Origin: Strigamia acuminata
Lineage: Eukaryota; Arthropoda; Chilopoda; Geophilomorpha; Linotaeniidae
Assembly: GCA_949358305.1 (NCBI GenBank)
Contig: OX442322.1
Coordinates: 6,696,001-6,760,000 of the forward strand
DNA length: 64,000 nucleotides
Direction: 5' to 3'
The notes beneath the pieces are model-generated. The model was not told the origin of the DNA and ran no database searches. It was given only the letters and a program-made list of their open reading frames with translations. Below, in pieces: positions 48,601-59,211 of this stretch. Position 1 is the stretch's first letter. The number at the start of each line of letters is the position of its first letter. The position numbers and the translations under genes were made by a program.

Positions 48601-50486
48601 ATCCTGACAATGATGGGGAACCTGAAATTCCTCCTGGGATTCAAACACGACGTGGATCACGATCAAAGAAAAAGAAAGGGGACGTGATGTCACGCCCGGA
48701 ACTACTGCCGTTAAATATGGCGGAATGGGAACGACGCGCATCCGTCCGCAAAGACGGAGCGACGGCGGGACAAATAGACGTTATTTACATCACGCCCTTA
48801 AAAGACAAAATAAGAAGTCGAGTTGATATTGCACGTTGGTGCGACGAGGAAGGGTACGCATATGATGCATCCCTATTTGACTTTAAGACATTAGAGGGGG
48901 ACGGTGAACCGTTAGGGTTTGCAGGTTTCTGTGCCGTCGAGCCAGAAACCTACGAAGAAGCCATGTATCACATCAAGCGTCCTGATTGGATAAAAGCCAT
49001 GAGAGAGGAAATTGATGTGTTCGATGAAAGAACGGTTTACAAGGAAGTTGACAAAACAACTTTAGACGAGGGTACGACTCTCTTGGGATCAAAATGGATA
49101 TATAAAATGAAGCGCGACCACACAGGTGTTATCCAACGCTACCGAGCCCGACTCGTCGCACAGGGCTTTAAGCAAAAGCCCGGAGTTGACTTTACGGAGG
49201 TGTTCTCCCCCGTCGTCAACTTCGTGCTAGTAATAGTGTTCTTTTGCACTTTGGTAATACTCAAGGGATGGCGGGATTTACACCTGGATATCAAGGCCGC
49301 GTACCTTTACGGGGACCTTGATACGGTACAGTACATGGAGATCCCCAAGGGATATCGTACCGCCCATAATAAGCATAAATGCTGGATGCTTTTAAAATCA
49401 CTTTATGGATTACACCAGTCCGGTCGTATGTGGTACCAGGTCCTCCACATACGACTACTTGAATTAGGCTTTCAACCGTTGTTGGGTTTAAACTGTGTCT
49501 ATGCCCTAGACAACGACGCGATAGTCATCTTCTACGTGGACGATATCGTGCTATTCTCGAAGGATGACTATGTGGAACAATGCGTTTTGAAGTGGTTACG
49601 GGAATCGTTTGAAGTAGTGAGTCTGGGACCCGTAACTTTACTTTTAGGAATCGAGTTTGATAGGTCCGGGGGCATGATTAAAATCCACCAACGGAAATAT
49701 ATTGAAAAGCTTTGTAAAGCGTACGGGATTGACTCGTGCCATCGAGTGAAAGTTCCAGTAACCCCGGGAACCATGATTCAAAGTGTGAGAACCGGGGAAA
49801 AAGTCGATACTTCATTCCCGTACAGATCTTTGGTCGGAAGTCTATTGTTCATTGCCAGCCGAACCAGACCCGACATACTGTTTTCAGTAATAGTGCTTTC
49901 TCAGTATAACGAGACACATTCGACGCGCCATGTCAATATGTTACTGCAGGTCCTGCGATATTTGGCCACCACGTCGAATTATTCGATTAACTTATCGAAC
50001 TGTAAAAACGAGAACTTGACAGTTTACACCGACGCGTCGTTTGCCCTAGATCAAGACAGACGACGAAGCTTTGGGGGACATATTGTCTATATGGGTGGCA
50101 TTCCCATCTCGTGGAATTGCCACAAACAATCGATGACCTCCCTGTCGATCATGGAGAGCGAATTTCTCGCCGTGGTCGATGGGGTGAAAGAAGTTATTTG
50201 GCTCGAGCGCCTTTACGACGCGAAAATAATGTTTTGTCTCGAGCGAAATACGCCCTGTGTTTTTGCGGATAGCCAGCCAGCTATCCAATACTGTAAGAAT
50301 AGGATCGAGAACAGGGCAAATAAACATATAGACGTGAAGCTCCATTTCGTTAGAGATTGGTTTGAGAAAGGAACGTTTTTGATCGAGCATGTTTCCGGCG
50401 AATTAAATGTCGCGGATCTGACGAAATGGTTAGCTAAATCCAGATTGAACGCGCTATGCGAATACATCTTTGTAATTGACAAATAG
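45618..50486 (+). CDS. F copia gag-pol polyprotein (1622 residues), intact
   Basis: The start chosen is ATG at 45618 (CCGAAATGG, MASYNRHDD), the first ATG in the frame. Copia gag is followed by a CCHC knuckle at 236-249. The protease has WYVDTGATDN with Asp328. A linker of about 200 residues rich in Ala, Asn and Lys leads to the integrase finger (WHSRLGHLNA ... CDSCARAKS) and Asp633, Asp696, Glu732 (DD35E). RT has RARLVAQGFKQ and YVDD at 1306-1309. RNase H has YTDASFAL near 1471 and ends NVADLTKWLAK, one residue shorter than the IFTKW found in its neighbours. There is no stop or frameshift. All catalytic residues I can check are present, so it should be competent to transpose. Confidence 0.96.
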   Translation: MASYNRHDDYKDVKKLDGTNYPTWSVQVQLLQSYGVWGHVTGKTKEPPAGSPFRETRDFEKGEERARSTICLACGEAQQVVAVAHATAKEVWEALKAAYQPTTRAGKARLRREFLDMRLHENEEMFVFTARVDRKVVQLADVKIKITDEFHAFQYLDLLPPQYEPVKQTVYHWGDAEFTAAAVKERLVGEYNRLHVTTDEFGVPSKTPLESTGAFFNQGGRQRGRGGNAPGGPRICFTCGGTGHFARECPTPPKQQFQAKGNQTGQFRGNPRGKGRGRGQQKATVTQADIFSDSPVSYYSAAIWLQQQPPAPASHVSHANYDSQWYVDTGATDNFSFNKDWFSDFKPLTGHVQQGEGKSRIEGIGNITLTSVYGTRTRALTLQNVFYAPNFRKNLISLGRTDEAGATTMIKNGKMVIYNDKIDDPSITAERTSDRMYKVNCRISHVNTAALPAQQAATVSSSPLIKGDEVVNSILTYPSFKDALTQNSSESGKPAPAIKGQASVANNAPANITDNAQANVLNEIKAKTANASKQASSIVQNKAENGNNSTNGVKTFDKKDKAQTMDIWHSRLGHLNAKGIAGLEKSTDVFGLKLSNKELSTCDSCARAKSTRASFPPIIGITTKSILEIVHLDVWGPAPVQTLGGAYYYLILIDDFSRFMWIIIMKRKSDVLGHFKRWLLEVERTTSKKVKAIKTDNGGEFISRQWDNYVATIGLKCMRTNAYSPEMNSVAERANRTILNGTRALLFENKFPATLWAELAVSVVYLKNRFPHTGIGGKTPYSVFYNKKLSLRHVKCIGSLTYVHIPSQTRGGKLQDRAWAGALIGYAASTRGYRIWDPNKNQVFLSKHVKIFENNFWFELGTATSPELEDDFEASSSDSFNGSFSDDDSVAGDPIIQKAPEIPEVLEVPEIPEPPPAIQEVPQPVPQQKVKPALPTTPKPTFRPELRPVAKQAAQQPPLMPVEGNPILGDRDTGDEPVEEIGGAKGDDGNYFNVYPDNDGEPEIPPGIQTRRGSRSKKKKGDVMSRPELLPLNMAEWERRASVRKDGATAGQIDVIYITPLKDKIRSRVDIARWCDEEGYAYDASLFDFKTLEGDGEPLGFAGFCAVEPETYEEAMYHIKRPDWIKAMREEIDVFDERTVYKEVDKTTLDEGTTLLGSKWIYKMKRDHTGVIQRYRARLVAQGFKQKPGVDFTEVFSPVVNFVLVIVFFCTLVILKGWRDLHLDIKAAYLYGDLDTVQYMEIPKGYRTAHNKHKCWMLLKSLYGLHQSGRMWYQVLHIRLLELGFQPLLGLNCVYALDNDAIVIFYVDDIVLFSKDDYVEQCVLKWLRESFEVVSLGPVTLLLGIEFDRSGGMIKIHQRKYIEKLCKAYGIDSCHRVKVPVTPGTMIQSVRTGEKVDTSFPYRSLVGSLLFIASRTRPDILFSVIVLSQYNETHSTRHVNMLLQVLRYLATTSNYSINLSNCKNENLTVYTDASFALDQDRRRSFGGHIVYMGGIPISWNCHKQSMTSLSIMESEFLAVVDGVKEVIWLERLYDAKIMFCLERNTPCVFADSQPAIQYCKNRIENRANKHIDVKLHFVRDWFEKGTFLIEHVSGELNVADLTKWLAKSRLNALCEYIFVIDK

Positions 50487-50503
50487 CTAAACGAAGGGGG
50501 ATT
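50487..50503 (+). other. F polypurine tract
   Basis: AACGAAGGGGGATT runs from just after the stop codon to the LTR. Confidence 0.85.
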
Positions 50504-50968
50504 TGTTAGGTTGACGTTTTCCTGTTTGTCCTCGCATCCGCGTAGATTATCAGATTGCATATTGTGGATAAATGCAATCAGTGTGTTGCCATGTTGATGT
50601 CCCGTATCGCAGTCGGTTGATTCTGATTTTTAATCCCAATGCTGGTTTTGTACCGCAACCGACTCCTATTTTGTGACAACACACACAACCTGTCACCTGC
50701 TCCAATGAGCAGTTATTGTTTATGTTGTTCTGTTTATTTTATCCATTAGTTTTGTCTTTCTGTAAAGAACAAGTCAGTGTATTAAAACAATGATTTGTTC
50801 TATGATTTCATTGTGTTTGAGATCGAGGGCGATTAGCCTCGAACCGGGTTTTTATGTAACACACATACTTTTGTAATAAAAGATGGCGGACGCGTGTCCG
50901 ATTTATCCGCCCAGCCAAAATAATGTTTCCAGTTATTTCTGCAGCGCACAGGCCATCACAACTCTTCA
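50504..50968 (+). repeat. F 3' LTR (465 bp)
   Basis: Nearly identical to the 5' LTR. GGAGC duplication follows. Confidence 0.95.
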
Positions 50969-53900
50969 GGAGCATGGGGCACCTGCAGGGATCCTCATGT
51001 AAACCTTGTGTTTTAACTCACCATACAGGTACGCACATTTAACGTCAAGATGGGCGTCCTTCCAACCACGCAACACAACCAAGAAACAGAAGAATAGGCG
51101 AATTAAAACAAAATTCACCACTGGGCTGAAAACTTCATCATAATCCACGCCCAGGGTTTGACGAAATCCCTGTGCGACTGGACGGGCCCTGTATCGTGTG
51201 ATGGTGCCGGTTAAATCCGTCTTCAATTTGAAGATCCACTTGCAGCCCAAGATGGTAGTGTTAGGTGGTCTAGGGACTTCTACATAGACCCCTCTCTCGA
51301 CGAACGTTCCCAGCTCCTCATCGATGGCTTCGCGCCATTTCGGAGCATCCGTGAATTTGGGTATTTCGGCATAAGAGGCCGGTTCCGTTCGACAAAGGTG
51401 GGCTGCATGATGAAGTCGCGGGATAATTGGCAACGTGTATTCAATATTGCGGAATGTGAAAAGTTCAGGTTCATAGTCTATGTTGCTGAGCATGCAATAT
51501 TCTTCAATGTCTTTCGGTGATCTGAGTCTGATTCCAGGCATTGGAAAATAGTAAACGTCCGTCCTAATCTTCCCAGGTACTTGATCTTTCCTAAGATGCT
51601 CTTCACGTCTCCAGTCACTGCATTCTGAATCCCCGCCGACGAGTCGCCACATATGTGCTGTATGGCGCTCGGTTGCTGCTGGAACTTCAGTTCCCGTAAT
51701 AGGGGGAATTGGTGCAGGAGACATTGGAGTGTCATCGAACACTGGCACAGTATGACTACCTGAGTCCGCCCCACGCCCTTTACGACGATACGTGATATAT
51801 CGTGCGGGTGAACCTGGTGGAGATTGACGAGGCGACTGTTCGGCTAATGTGCCAGTAAACTCAGACGTATTTGGATAAAGTGAGATGTCGTCACGTTCTT
51901 CGTGTCCTTCTATGGGTTCGACATCGTCATCGGTATCACCTTCTTGATAAAGTACTGGGTAGGACTGTGAATGTCCTAAACTCGCTGAACCCGATAATTG
52001 CAGCGCACATGCATCTAATAGCTGTTGTTCCGGTGTTGTCGGCGGCGGCAAGTGTACAATCGGTATGAGGACAGGCGTTGATGTAGAAGTGGCTGACGCA
52101 CTGGCATGTCCATCATCATCATCGGCTTCATTGTCCGAATTGTCAGAACGATCGGAATCGGATCCCTTGGGCCAACGATGATATCGTACATTGTCATTAA
52201 AGGAGACTGCTTGCTGTCCGGTGTCGTCTTCGACAAATGTTTCGTCCGGCCGTTGTGACGAATTACGCAAGGATTTGCGATATGATTGATGCTCGTCGAT
52301 TTTTACATGAATGGATTCATAAACTCTGTCTTCGACCGAATTCCAGACTCTGTAGCCAGGAGTACCAGTGGCGTAGCCAACAAGATATCCTTCCCAGGCA
52401 CGCGCTTTGAGTTTCTTGCGTCCTGGTGCGGTGTAATGCACCCAACATTTGGATCCTACTTTACGTAGATGACGCAATGACAAATCTCTTTGTCGCCAAA
52501 GAATGTATGGGACTTGATTCTTCAATCTGGAATGTGGACTCCTATTCTTTATATATGCGAAGGTAGTGGCCAATTCGGCCCAGAGTCCATCGGGAAGTTT
52601 AGTTTCCGAGATTATCGCACGGACGTTGTCGATCATTGTCCGGTTTTTCCTCTCTGCCGTCCCGTTCATTTGAGGAGATGCGGGGTTTGTTCGCTGCCCC
52701 TGGATACCCTTTTCCTGCAGATAATGCAGGAATTCATTTGACATGAATTCGCCGCCCCTATCGGATCTGATGGCCTTTACGGTAGTGTTCTGAATCCGTT
52801 CAACTCTGGCGACAAAGTCTTTAAACGCAGCAAAAGTTTGAGATTTTTGCGCCAATGGTATTATCCAGGTGTAGCGTGTTGCATCGTCTATAATGGTGAA
52901 TACATAATCCGAGCCGCCCAAAGAAGTGACAGGGGCTGGTCCCCACAGATCCATGTGTAAAAGATCTAATGGTTTTGTTGTGATGGGATGAGGGTCCGGC
53001 TTGTGAGAAGCTCTCGTAGATTTAGCAATCCAACAGTCATTGCAGGCTAACTCCTGACGGACTTCTGCTGGCTCCATTCCATGGACTTGTTCATTGGCCG
53101 CTAGCAACTTCATGGCATTGGTATGAAGGTGACCAAGACGACTGTGCCACAAACCAGTCGCATCTTTCACTGTGGTGGGATTAGCAACAACCTTCTGTTT
53201 TGGATTAGAGGTTTCGCTAGGTAGGAAGGCGTGTGGCAAAAACTTTAGGATGTCAACATAGGATTGGATATCAGGATTTCTCTGGGTAGGTGGAGGAACG
53301 ATAACTTGTGCAGGTAAAGGAGGGTTAGGAATTTGCTGAACTGGCATTTGCTTCGCTGGTTCGATAGCGGGCAAAGTTATGCGAAAGTCCGATATTTCCC
53401 GCTGCTTTTGCTTCCCCCTCTTTGGCTTTGGCACGTTGTCGAAATCTACTTCCGATGTGACAAGTGTTTGCACAGGTTGGAGTGTTATTTGGACTGGCGG
53501 TTGATTAATTGTTGAAACAATTGGCGTCACAAGATGCGTTGAGCATAAACCGTCCAAATAATATAATCCACCGCGTTCTCTCGCACGAATAATAGGTGAA
53601 CAGAAGTCTGTTTGATAAACATTCACCTCTCCATTAAAGAAATGCACATGGTGATTTGTCTTATCAATCTTTGACACCGAAATCAAATTGGCTTCGAAAT
53701 TCGGCGCAAAGAGAACGTTCTTCAAATTGATGGTGCAATCCGCGCCGTCGACCGACGTGAGCAATTGAACTGTCCCTCGTCCTGTCACCTGTGATTTGCC
53801 TTGGCCTAACGCAATATCAAATGGCTGGACATTCGAAAAGTCTGTAAACCAGTCACGCACGTGAGAAACGTGATCTGTTGCCCCGCAATCCACGATCCAT

Positions 53901-54841
53901 TCATTGGATTGCATGAAATGGACCGTAGGACGCTCAATAATCTGCGGAGCACTGCAAAAGAATGTCCCCTCTCGCTTCGGACGTGAACTTCCGCGTGGAC
54001 GATTGTCTTCAACTTTGGCAGCGGCATTTTTATTACGTCTGCGGCTTTTACTTCGCGACGAACGCTGAACAGAAGCTGTGGACTGATTCCTGTCTCCACG
54101 TGGTGGTTGAGGGCAACGATTAGCGTAGTGACCCATTTGATCACAGTTAAAACACTTGATTTTAGACAAATCTCGAGGTCCGCGAGATTGATTACGCTGG
54201 CGAAACTGTCCTTTCGAGGTATGTGCAGACAGTTGGTTAGTCAATCCCATTGCTTTTAAACGCATCTGCTCGGACAATAACTGTTCCGCCACTTTGGTTG
54301 GAGTAAAGTTCGCGTCGGGCCAGTGGTATACTGCAAACGTGGCCTGGGAATATTCCGGTGGTAAACCCTTGAGATATTGGAAAGAATGATGTTCTTCTGA
54401 GACATTTTCACCAACGTCTTTTAATTGTTGAACAAAATGGTCCACACGACCGATGAAATCAGGCATGTCTTCACCAGGTTTGAGTTGGAGGCTCAAAAAT
54501 TCCCATCTCATGGCCGCTCGTCTGGCCCTTGAACTCGGTGCATAAATGGTGGCCAACTTGTCCCATGCTTGCTTAGGTGTATTGCAAGCGTCGAGGGCTG
54601 ATCGTTTCGCTTCACTGACGTGAATATATATGTTACCAAGTGCTTTGTCCTTTTTCACAGCATAACGATCCTTTTCCTTTTCATTTAAAGTTGCAAGGTG
54701 CTCGGCCTCCTTTTCCTCGGTCACGTGTCTCCATAAACCTTCGGATTTTAGAAGCATGCGCATCGAGCGCTGCCAGGATTCATAGTTCCCAACAGTGAGT
54801 ACGTGAACCGTTCCGCCCAATAATTCCGACGCTTTCTTCAT
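50969..54841 (-). pseudogene. G copia gag, protease, integrase and first half of RT
   Basis: The minus-strand frame is open from ATG at 54841 (MKKASELLGG) to the F insertion. It contains copia gag, one CCHC knuckle (CFNCDQMGHYANRC), an SRSKSRRRN basic patch, the protease WIVDCGATDH as in C1, and the integrase HHCC finger (WHSRLGHLHT ... CNDCWIAKS). The DDE motifs are HMDLWGP, IRSDRGGEF and NGTAERKNRT. RT starts with WREAIDEELGTF and reaches YMRIPAGAPCS, where F interrupts it. This part has no lesion. The rest of the gene is at 42977-44033. C1 and G share the D-C-G protease variant and linker motifs, so they belong to sister families. Confidence 0.92.
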
Positions 54842-55691
54842 TGTGGAGTGGAAAACTCGACACAACGCGACGAATACACTGACTCAAGGAATGGTACGGT
54901 AGAAAATGGAGAATGGCACTGCACAGAACGTTGACTTCGTTTCGGAAACCTTCAACGGGGAGCTGATGCTACAATCAGCTGATAGCTTGTGACAAGTGTC
55001 CCCCTAGCGTCCTTTACGACCACCTGGGGTCACGGGAATGCTAGGTGGCGCAGGGCTCAGCCTTGTCACAAAATACAAACACAGCGGTGGACGGAATGCC
55101 CGAAGAGCTGTGTCGAATCTAATAAGGTCCCACACCAAAATACCCTTAATTCTAACAAAGGTAAAGTCGAAAGAAGGAGAAATAGACGAATCAATCGCGG
55201 ATGCGATCCTCGTGCAAATGAAGGCACGGCGCAGCTTTCTCGAAAAGCTGGAGAAAGCGCTATTTCAGATGTGAAATCCGAAATCTTCTCGAATAAATCG
55301 AGGCTCTTCGTCCACTTGTACAGATCGGTGATAACCGCCGTTCTCCGGGGAACTAAGCGGCGAACAATCTAGTGTTCGGTTCTCGTTGGAACTGCCGCTT
55401 CGTGCTAAGCAGTGTCGAAAATCCAGTTTCGTCGAAAAATCTGCAAAAACAAAAGAAATTTGCCTCAAAATCCGCGAAACCCGCGAGAAATTGGACAAAA
55501 TTAAACAAATATCGTTGGAATCGATAGCCCTGGCTATCGGTAACGTCGTGGAAACGTCGGCGACGTCCAGGAAACAATATGGCGACGTGTGGATTCGTGA
55601 AGCCTGAAAATAAACAATTTTTCGGCGCACAAATCGCTTTCGCGATAAATGTGTCGAAAATTAATTGAGAAATGGTTGCTTTATCTGGCAA
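54842..55691 (-). other. G leader
   Basis: Non-coding leader. A block at 54996-55060 is conserved in the H leader (57226-57290) and contains CTCF-like cores in opposite orientation (GTGTCCCCCTAGCGTC and CTAGGTGGCGCAGGG). Confidence 0.7.
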
Positions 55692-55707
55692 CCACCCTCT
55701 GCTACCA
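55692..55707 (-). other. G primer-binding site, initiator tRNA-Met 3' end
   Basis: The minus strand reads TGGTAGCAGAGGGTGG two bases after the LTR, with one mismatch to the initiator tRNA-Met complement TGGTAGCAGAGGATGG. Confidence 0.87.
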
Positions 55708-55709
55708 AA

Positions 55710-56297
55710 TGTAGGACAGAGGGGCGCAGATATTGGCGAAATATCGCCGGGAAGCGTGCAAATGGCGTCGCAAATGTGCGACGGTTAATTCCGATAACGG
55801 AAATGGCGTCGCCGATGTTCGCAAATGAGCGACGAACGATACGCATCCGTATCGTGAAATGCGGCGCCGAAATACAATGCAAAGAAGTGTTTTACACTTA
55901 TACAAACGTGTAAAACGAGTTAAAACAAAATATAATTCTATTTAATCATTGGAAACAAAATAAACTTACATATTGGAGAGAAAATTGGCAGGAAAGCTCT
56001 AACTGAGATGTCTGCCATCTTGGTTTGGAAATACAAAGCAACTTGGGCACTCTGGTGCCAGATAACAGTATTAAAGTTAACAAAAGAATAAATCTTATAG
56101 ATATAAACAGATATCATACGGAATTACGTATGTGACAGCACGTGTCATACGGAATTACGTATGTAACAGCATGAAACCGTTAACAAATGCCGTATTTGAC
56201 ATATACAAACAATAAATGTAATTAATACATTGAACTAAACATCGAGATAATGGAAATCACATTTGGTATCGACAAATAAGTGGTCTTTTGACCAACA
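55710..56297 (-). repeat. G 5' LTR (588 bp)
   Basis: Same length as 36606-37193. The inverted arms GTTTTACAC and GTGTAAAAC (55889-55897 and 55908-55916 on the plus strand) enclose TTATACAAAC, which reads GTTTGTATAA on the coding strand. Confidence 0.94.
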
Positions 56298-56302
56298 TTT
56301 AC

Positions 56303-57031
56303 AGCCTAAGACTGTAGTGTTGGGCGGCCTCGGAACTTCTTGATAAATCTGCCTTTCTTTGAAAATGTCCAATTCTTCATTAAGGGCTTCACACCATTTT
56401 GGGGCATCTGGAAATGTCAATATATCAGAATACGATGATGGCTCCGTGCGGCAAAGATGAGCTGCATGACGGGCCGGAGGAATCAACGGTAATGAATGTT
56501 CCATAACGCCAAAGAAGAATAATTCAGCATCGTAAGGGAGATTGTTCACGATACAGTATGCCTGAATTTCGTTACGGGATCGAAGTCGCAGGCCAGGTTG
56601 CGGAAAATAATAGACATCCGCGTCAATCGATCCTGGTCGTTGATCTTTCCTTAAGTGTTCTTCGCGAACCCATCTACTAAAGACTGTATCTCCACCCACA
56701 TAACGCCACATGAAAGAGGTTCTGTTCCCTTGAGCTGGAACCGACGTCGAACCAGTTGGCAATGGTGACATTGCTCCTTGATCAAATATGGGCGTGGTGT
56801 GTTGAAGAATGTTTCCACCTTGTCTCCGACGTAATGTAATGAAGCGGTTCGGTGAAATTTCAGGAGAACTGGCAGGAACAGAAAAAATATTTGGGGAGTC
56901 AAATTGTTGTGATTCGGCTGCGAACGATTGAATAGCATCATCATCATCGCACGACGCCATGATTCATAATTGTTTATGCCCAACATCGGGCATTTTCCAA
57001 CCGTTGGCTCCACGTAAGGTGATTTCTGCAT
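56303..57031 (-). pseudogene. H copia gag start fused to the integrase-RT linker by a large deletion
   Basis: ATG at 57031 (MQKSPYVEP) begins a gag N-terminus (NNYESWRRAM, compare NYESWQRSM in G). At a run of ATGATGATGATG near 56940-56950 the sequence jumps to the linker downstream of integrase (AIQSFAAESQQF) and the frame changes by one. About 3 kb of gag, protease and integrase, judged from G, is missing. The remainder (MWRYVGGDT, HLRKDQRPG, HAAHLCRTEP, WCEALNEELDIF) leads into RT at GCK, where G is inserted. No useful protein is possible. Confidence 0.85.
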
Positions 57032-58098
57032 CTCGACGCGGAAAATGGCGTGGAAAAAGAAGATTTCGCACACCACGCAAACACGAAGGCTTTGAGAGTG
57101 ATATAGGCGTCGTCGGCGAATATTCGAAGCACTGCACTGTCACAAACACTAATCGAAGCACTTTCGAAGCGGAAAAACCACGAATTGGGAGCCGATGCTA
57201 CAATCGGCTGAAAAACCTAGAGTGAGTGTCCCCCTAGTGTCCTTTGAGATCGCCTGGGATCGCGGGAATACTAGGTGGCGCAGGGCTCAGCCTCACTCTA
57301 GAATACAACAATAGCTTGGACAGACTTGTCCGAAGGGCTATTGCGACTCTAATAATGACCCAACCAAAATACCCACTTAAACAACTAACAAAGCTTATTG
57401 CGACAGGAAGGAGAAATTGATGAATCTGCAGCGGTTGCGACCTCGTGCAATCAGAAAACACGGCTCGGTTTTTCTCGAAAAAAACCGGAGAAAAAGCGCA
57501 ATTTGGATTCGAAAATCCAAATTCGTCTCATTAAATGAGGCTCTTCACTTAAAAGTGTCGAAAATCGTCGTGAATAAGTCAAATCGGCGTTACTGTGAAC
57601 ACTCCGGGGTGAAACACAGCGAGACTCGTCTCGTTTCTCGTTGAAAACGTCTTTCCGACGTCGTAGAATTGAAAAAAAATCGACGAAAATACTGAAAATA
57701 AGCAAATTTGCTTAGAAATTCGCGAATCCCGCGCAATTTCCGGCAAAATTAGACGTTGAATCGTGTGGAAACCAACACAGGTTGCTGGAGAACGTCGGCG
57801 ATACGTGTCGCACGTCCACAACACCGAAAAAAAAGTGAAAATCGTCGTAAATCTGTAAATAGAAAAATCGCTGCGAAATTCGCGTATCCCGCGGAATTTT
57901 CGGCGATAATTAATACAGACAGATGTGTAACGTCGTCCAGACGTTGTTGGAAAACCAAATCGTCGTTGAAACGTCCGAAAAATGGCGAGAATTCAATGAA
58001 AAATCTGAAAAAGCAAATTTGCCGCAAAATTCGCGAAATTCGCGGAATTTTCGGCAATGATTAGCAAAGGAGAATGGCCTGTTATGCAGGGAAACCAA
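57032..58098 (-). other. H leader
   Basis: Non-coding, about 1.07 kb, with short dispersed repeats of a CGAAATTCGCG type and the conserved block at 57226-57290 shared with G. Confidence 0.65.
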
Positions 58099-58114
58099 CC
58101 ATCCTCTGCTACCA
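58099..58114 (-). other. H primer-binding site, initiator tRNA-Met 3' end
   Basis: The minus strand reads TGGTAGCAGAGGATGG, a perfect 16-base complement to the initiator tRNA-Met 3' end, two bases after the LTR. Confidence 0.9.
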
Positions 58115-58116
58115 AT

Positions 58117-58352
58117 TGTAGCAGAGGAGAGCGGCGCAAATTCGGCGATAGCCGAATGTGGAAGCGAAAATGGCGGCGTCGTGTCTCTGACACGAACGTA
58201 AATGCGACGTGACTGATTTGAAAAGAAGCGCGCGGCGAAATGCCGCTTATGTGCGCTTAAATTAATAATAAAGAACACCTAATGTGCTTTAAACAATAAA
58301 CAACTGTCTAAAAACATAAAAGTTTAATTGAAATGAAAGGAATCTTACATAT
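58117..58352 (-). repeat. H 5' LTR, first-sequenced 236 bp (interrupted by I)
   Basis: Matches 34807-35042 with about two differences. Identity breaks at 58352/58353, where the LTR of gypsy element I begins. The remainder should resume right of I, after a repeat of the bases before 58353 (CATAT). Confidence 0.88.
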
Positions 58353-58842
58353 TGTTACGTGGCCAACTGGCCAATAATGACCACGTAACTTCTAACTTGT
58401 TTGATACTAAACATCATTTAATTACTAAGAGTGAAATGATCAGTCAGAGTTTGAGTTGAAAACAAAACAGTATTCTTTATTCTTTAAATATAAATCATAA
58501 ACTAAAGCATGAATACAAATTATAAAACTAAACCTAATTAAACCTGAAACACATATAAATTAAGAGATATGATTAACACTTTGATTTCAGTTCTGATTGG
58601 AGGGAAACGGTCACTCCACGCCAGTTGCTGGCTGTTGTTAACCGTTTGAAAGCCCGGGATGGACTGAGTTCTCAGAGCCAAAGTGGCTCTTTTATATTGA
58701 GATACCCCCCTGAATTAATCATAATTGAACAGGCCGTGATGCAATCATCACGTCTGCAGTCTAGTGATAGATTCGAGTAACTTTAACAATATTTGCGCTG
58801 GTTCGAGTCGGTCGGCAGACGACGCAACTCAACCGCATGACA
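58353..58842 (-). repeat. I 3' LTR (490 bp)
   Basis: On the plus strand it starts TGTTACGTGG and ends CCGCATGACA. On the minus strand it follows the polypurine tract AAAATTAAAAGAGGGAGT (58843-58860). A terminal palindrome, GTTACGTGGCCA with TGACCACGTAAC, lies at 58354-58391. Confidence 0.82.
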
Positions 58843-58860
58843 ACTCCCTCTTTTAATTTT

Positions 58861-59211
58861 TTGGTCTCCAAAAACAAAACTAATTTTAAAGTTAAACCAA
58901 TTTAATGTTAATCATACCTAAGATTTTGATTTCTAAATAATCAAAATATGAGTCCCACCCCCAGTGTTAATCATATCTTTCACATCTCTTTATAAAACAA
59001 AATCAACTTTCAACATTTTAATTTTTCTAAAACAATCATAGTGAAATTTCAGCACTTGTCCATCAAAATTACACAAAAATAACACTTTTTGGATTTTTCA
59101 TCTACATTATATTACTTTTTTTCTGGTTTTCAATATTTTTCTATAAAATTATAAATTCACATTTTTAAGAAAAATACACAAAAAAAAATCAAATTAAATT
59201 AAAACAAAATT
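58861..59211 (-). other. I non-coding region between accessory gene and polypurine tract
   Basis: Very AT-rich, without a reading frame of note. Confidence 0.6.

Larger units (their letters stand above)
44034..50968 (+). mobile_element. F: complete, probably recently active Ty1/copia element
   Basis: 465-bp LTRs (44034-44498 and 50504-50968) differ, as far as I see, only at AC/TT near 44199 and 50669. Target duplication GGAGC at 44029-44033 and 50969-50973, inside the RT gene of G. Primer site, polypurine tract and one uninterrupted polyprotein are present. It is in opposite orientation to G. Confidence 0.96.
36606..56297 (-). mobile_element. G: Ty1/copia element carrying the L, E and F insertions
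   Basis: 588-bp LTRs at 36606-37193 and 55710-56297 with TTTAC duplications at 36601-36605 and 56298-56302. I noticed three LTR differences. Removing L (37342-42846) and F (44034-50968) with their duplications gives a normal copia layout. The polyprotein has a frameshift and stops near its C-terminus. Confidence 0.94.
34807..58352 (-). mobile_element. H: degenerate Ty1/copia element, host of G and I
   Basis: Minus strand. The 3' LTR is at 34807-35362 and the beginning of the 5' LTR at 58117-58352; gypsy element I interrupts the 5' LTR there and the rest lies right of the window. Removing G with its TTTAC duplication restores the GCKWIFKLK motif across 36600/56303. At least three deletions inactivate it: gag through integrase, four residues at YRA-QGFRQ, and the YVDD region. 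Confidence 0.88.
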
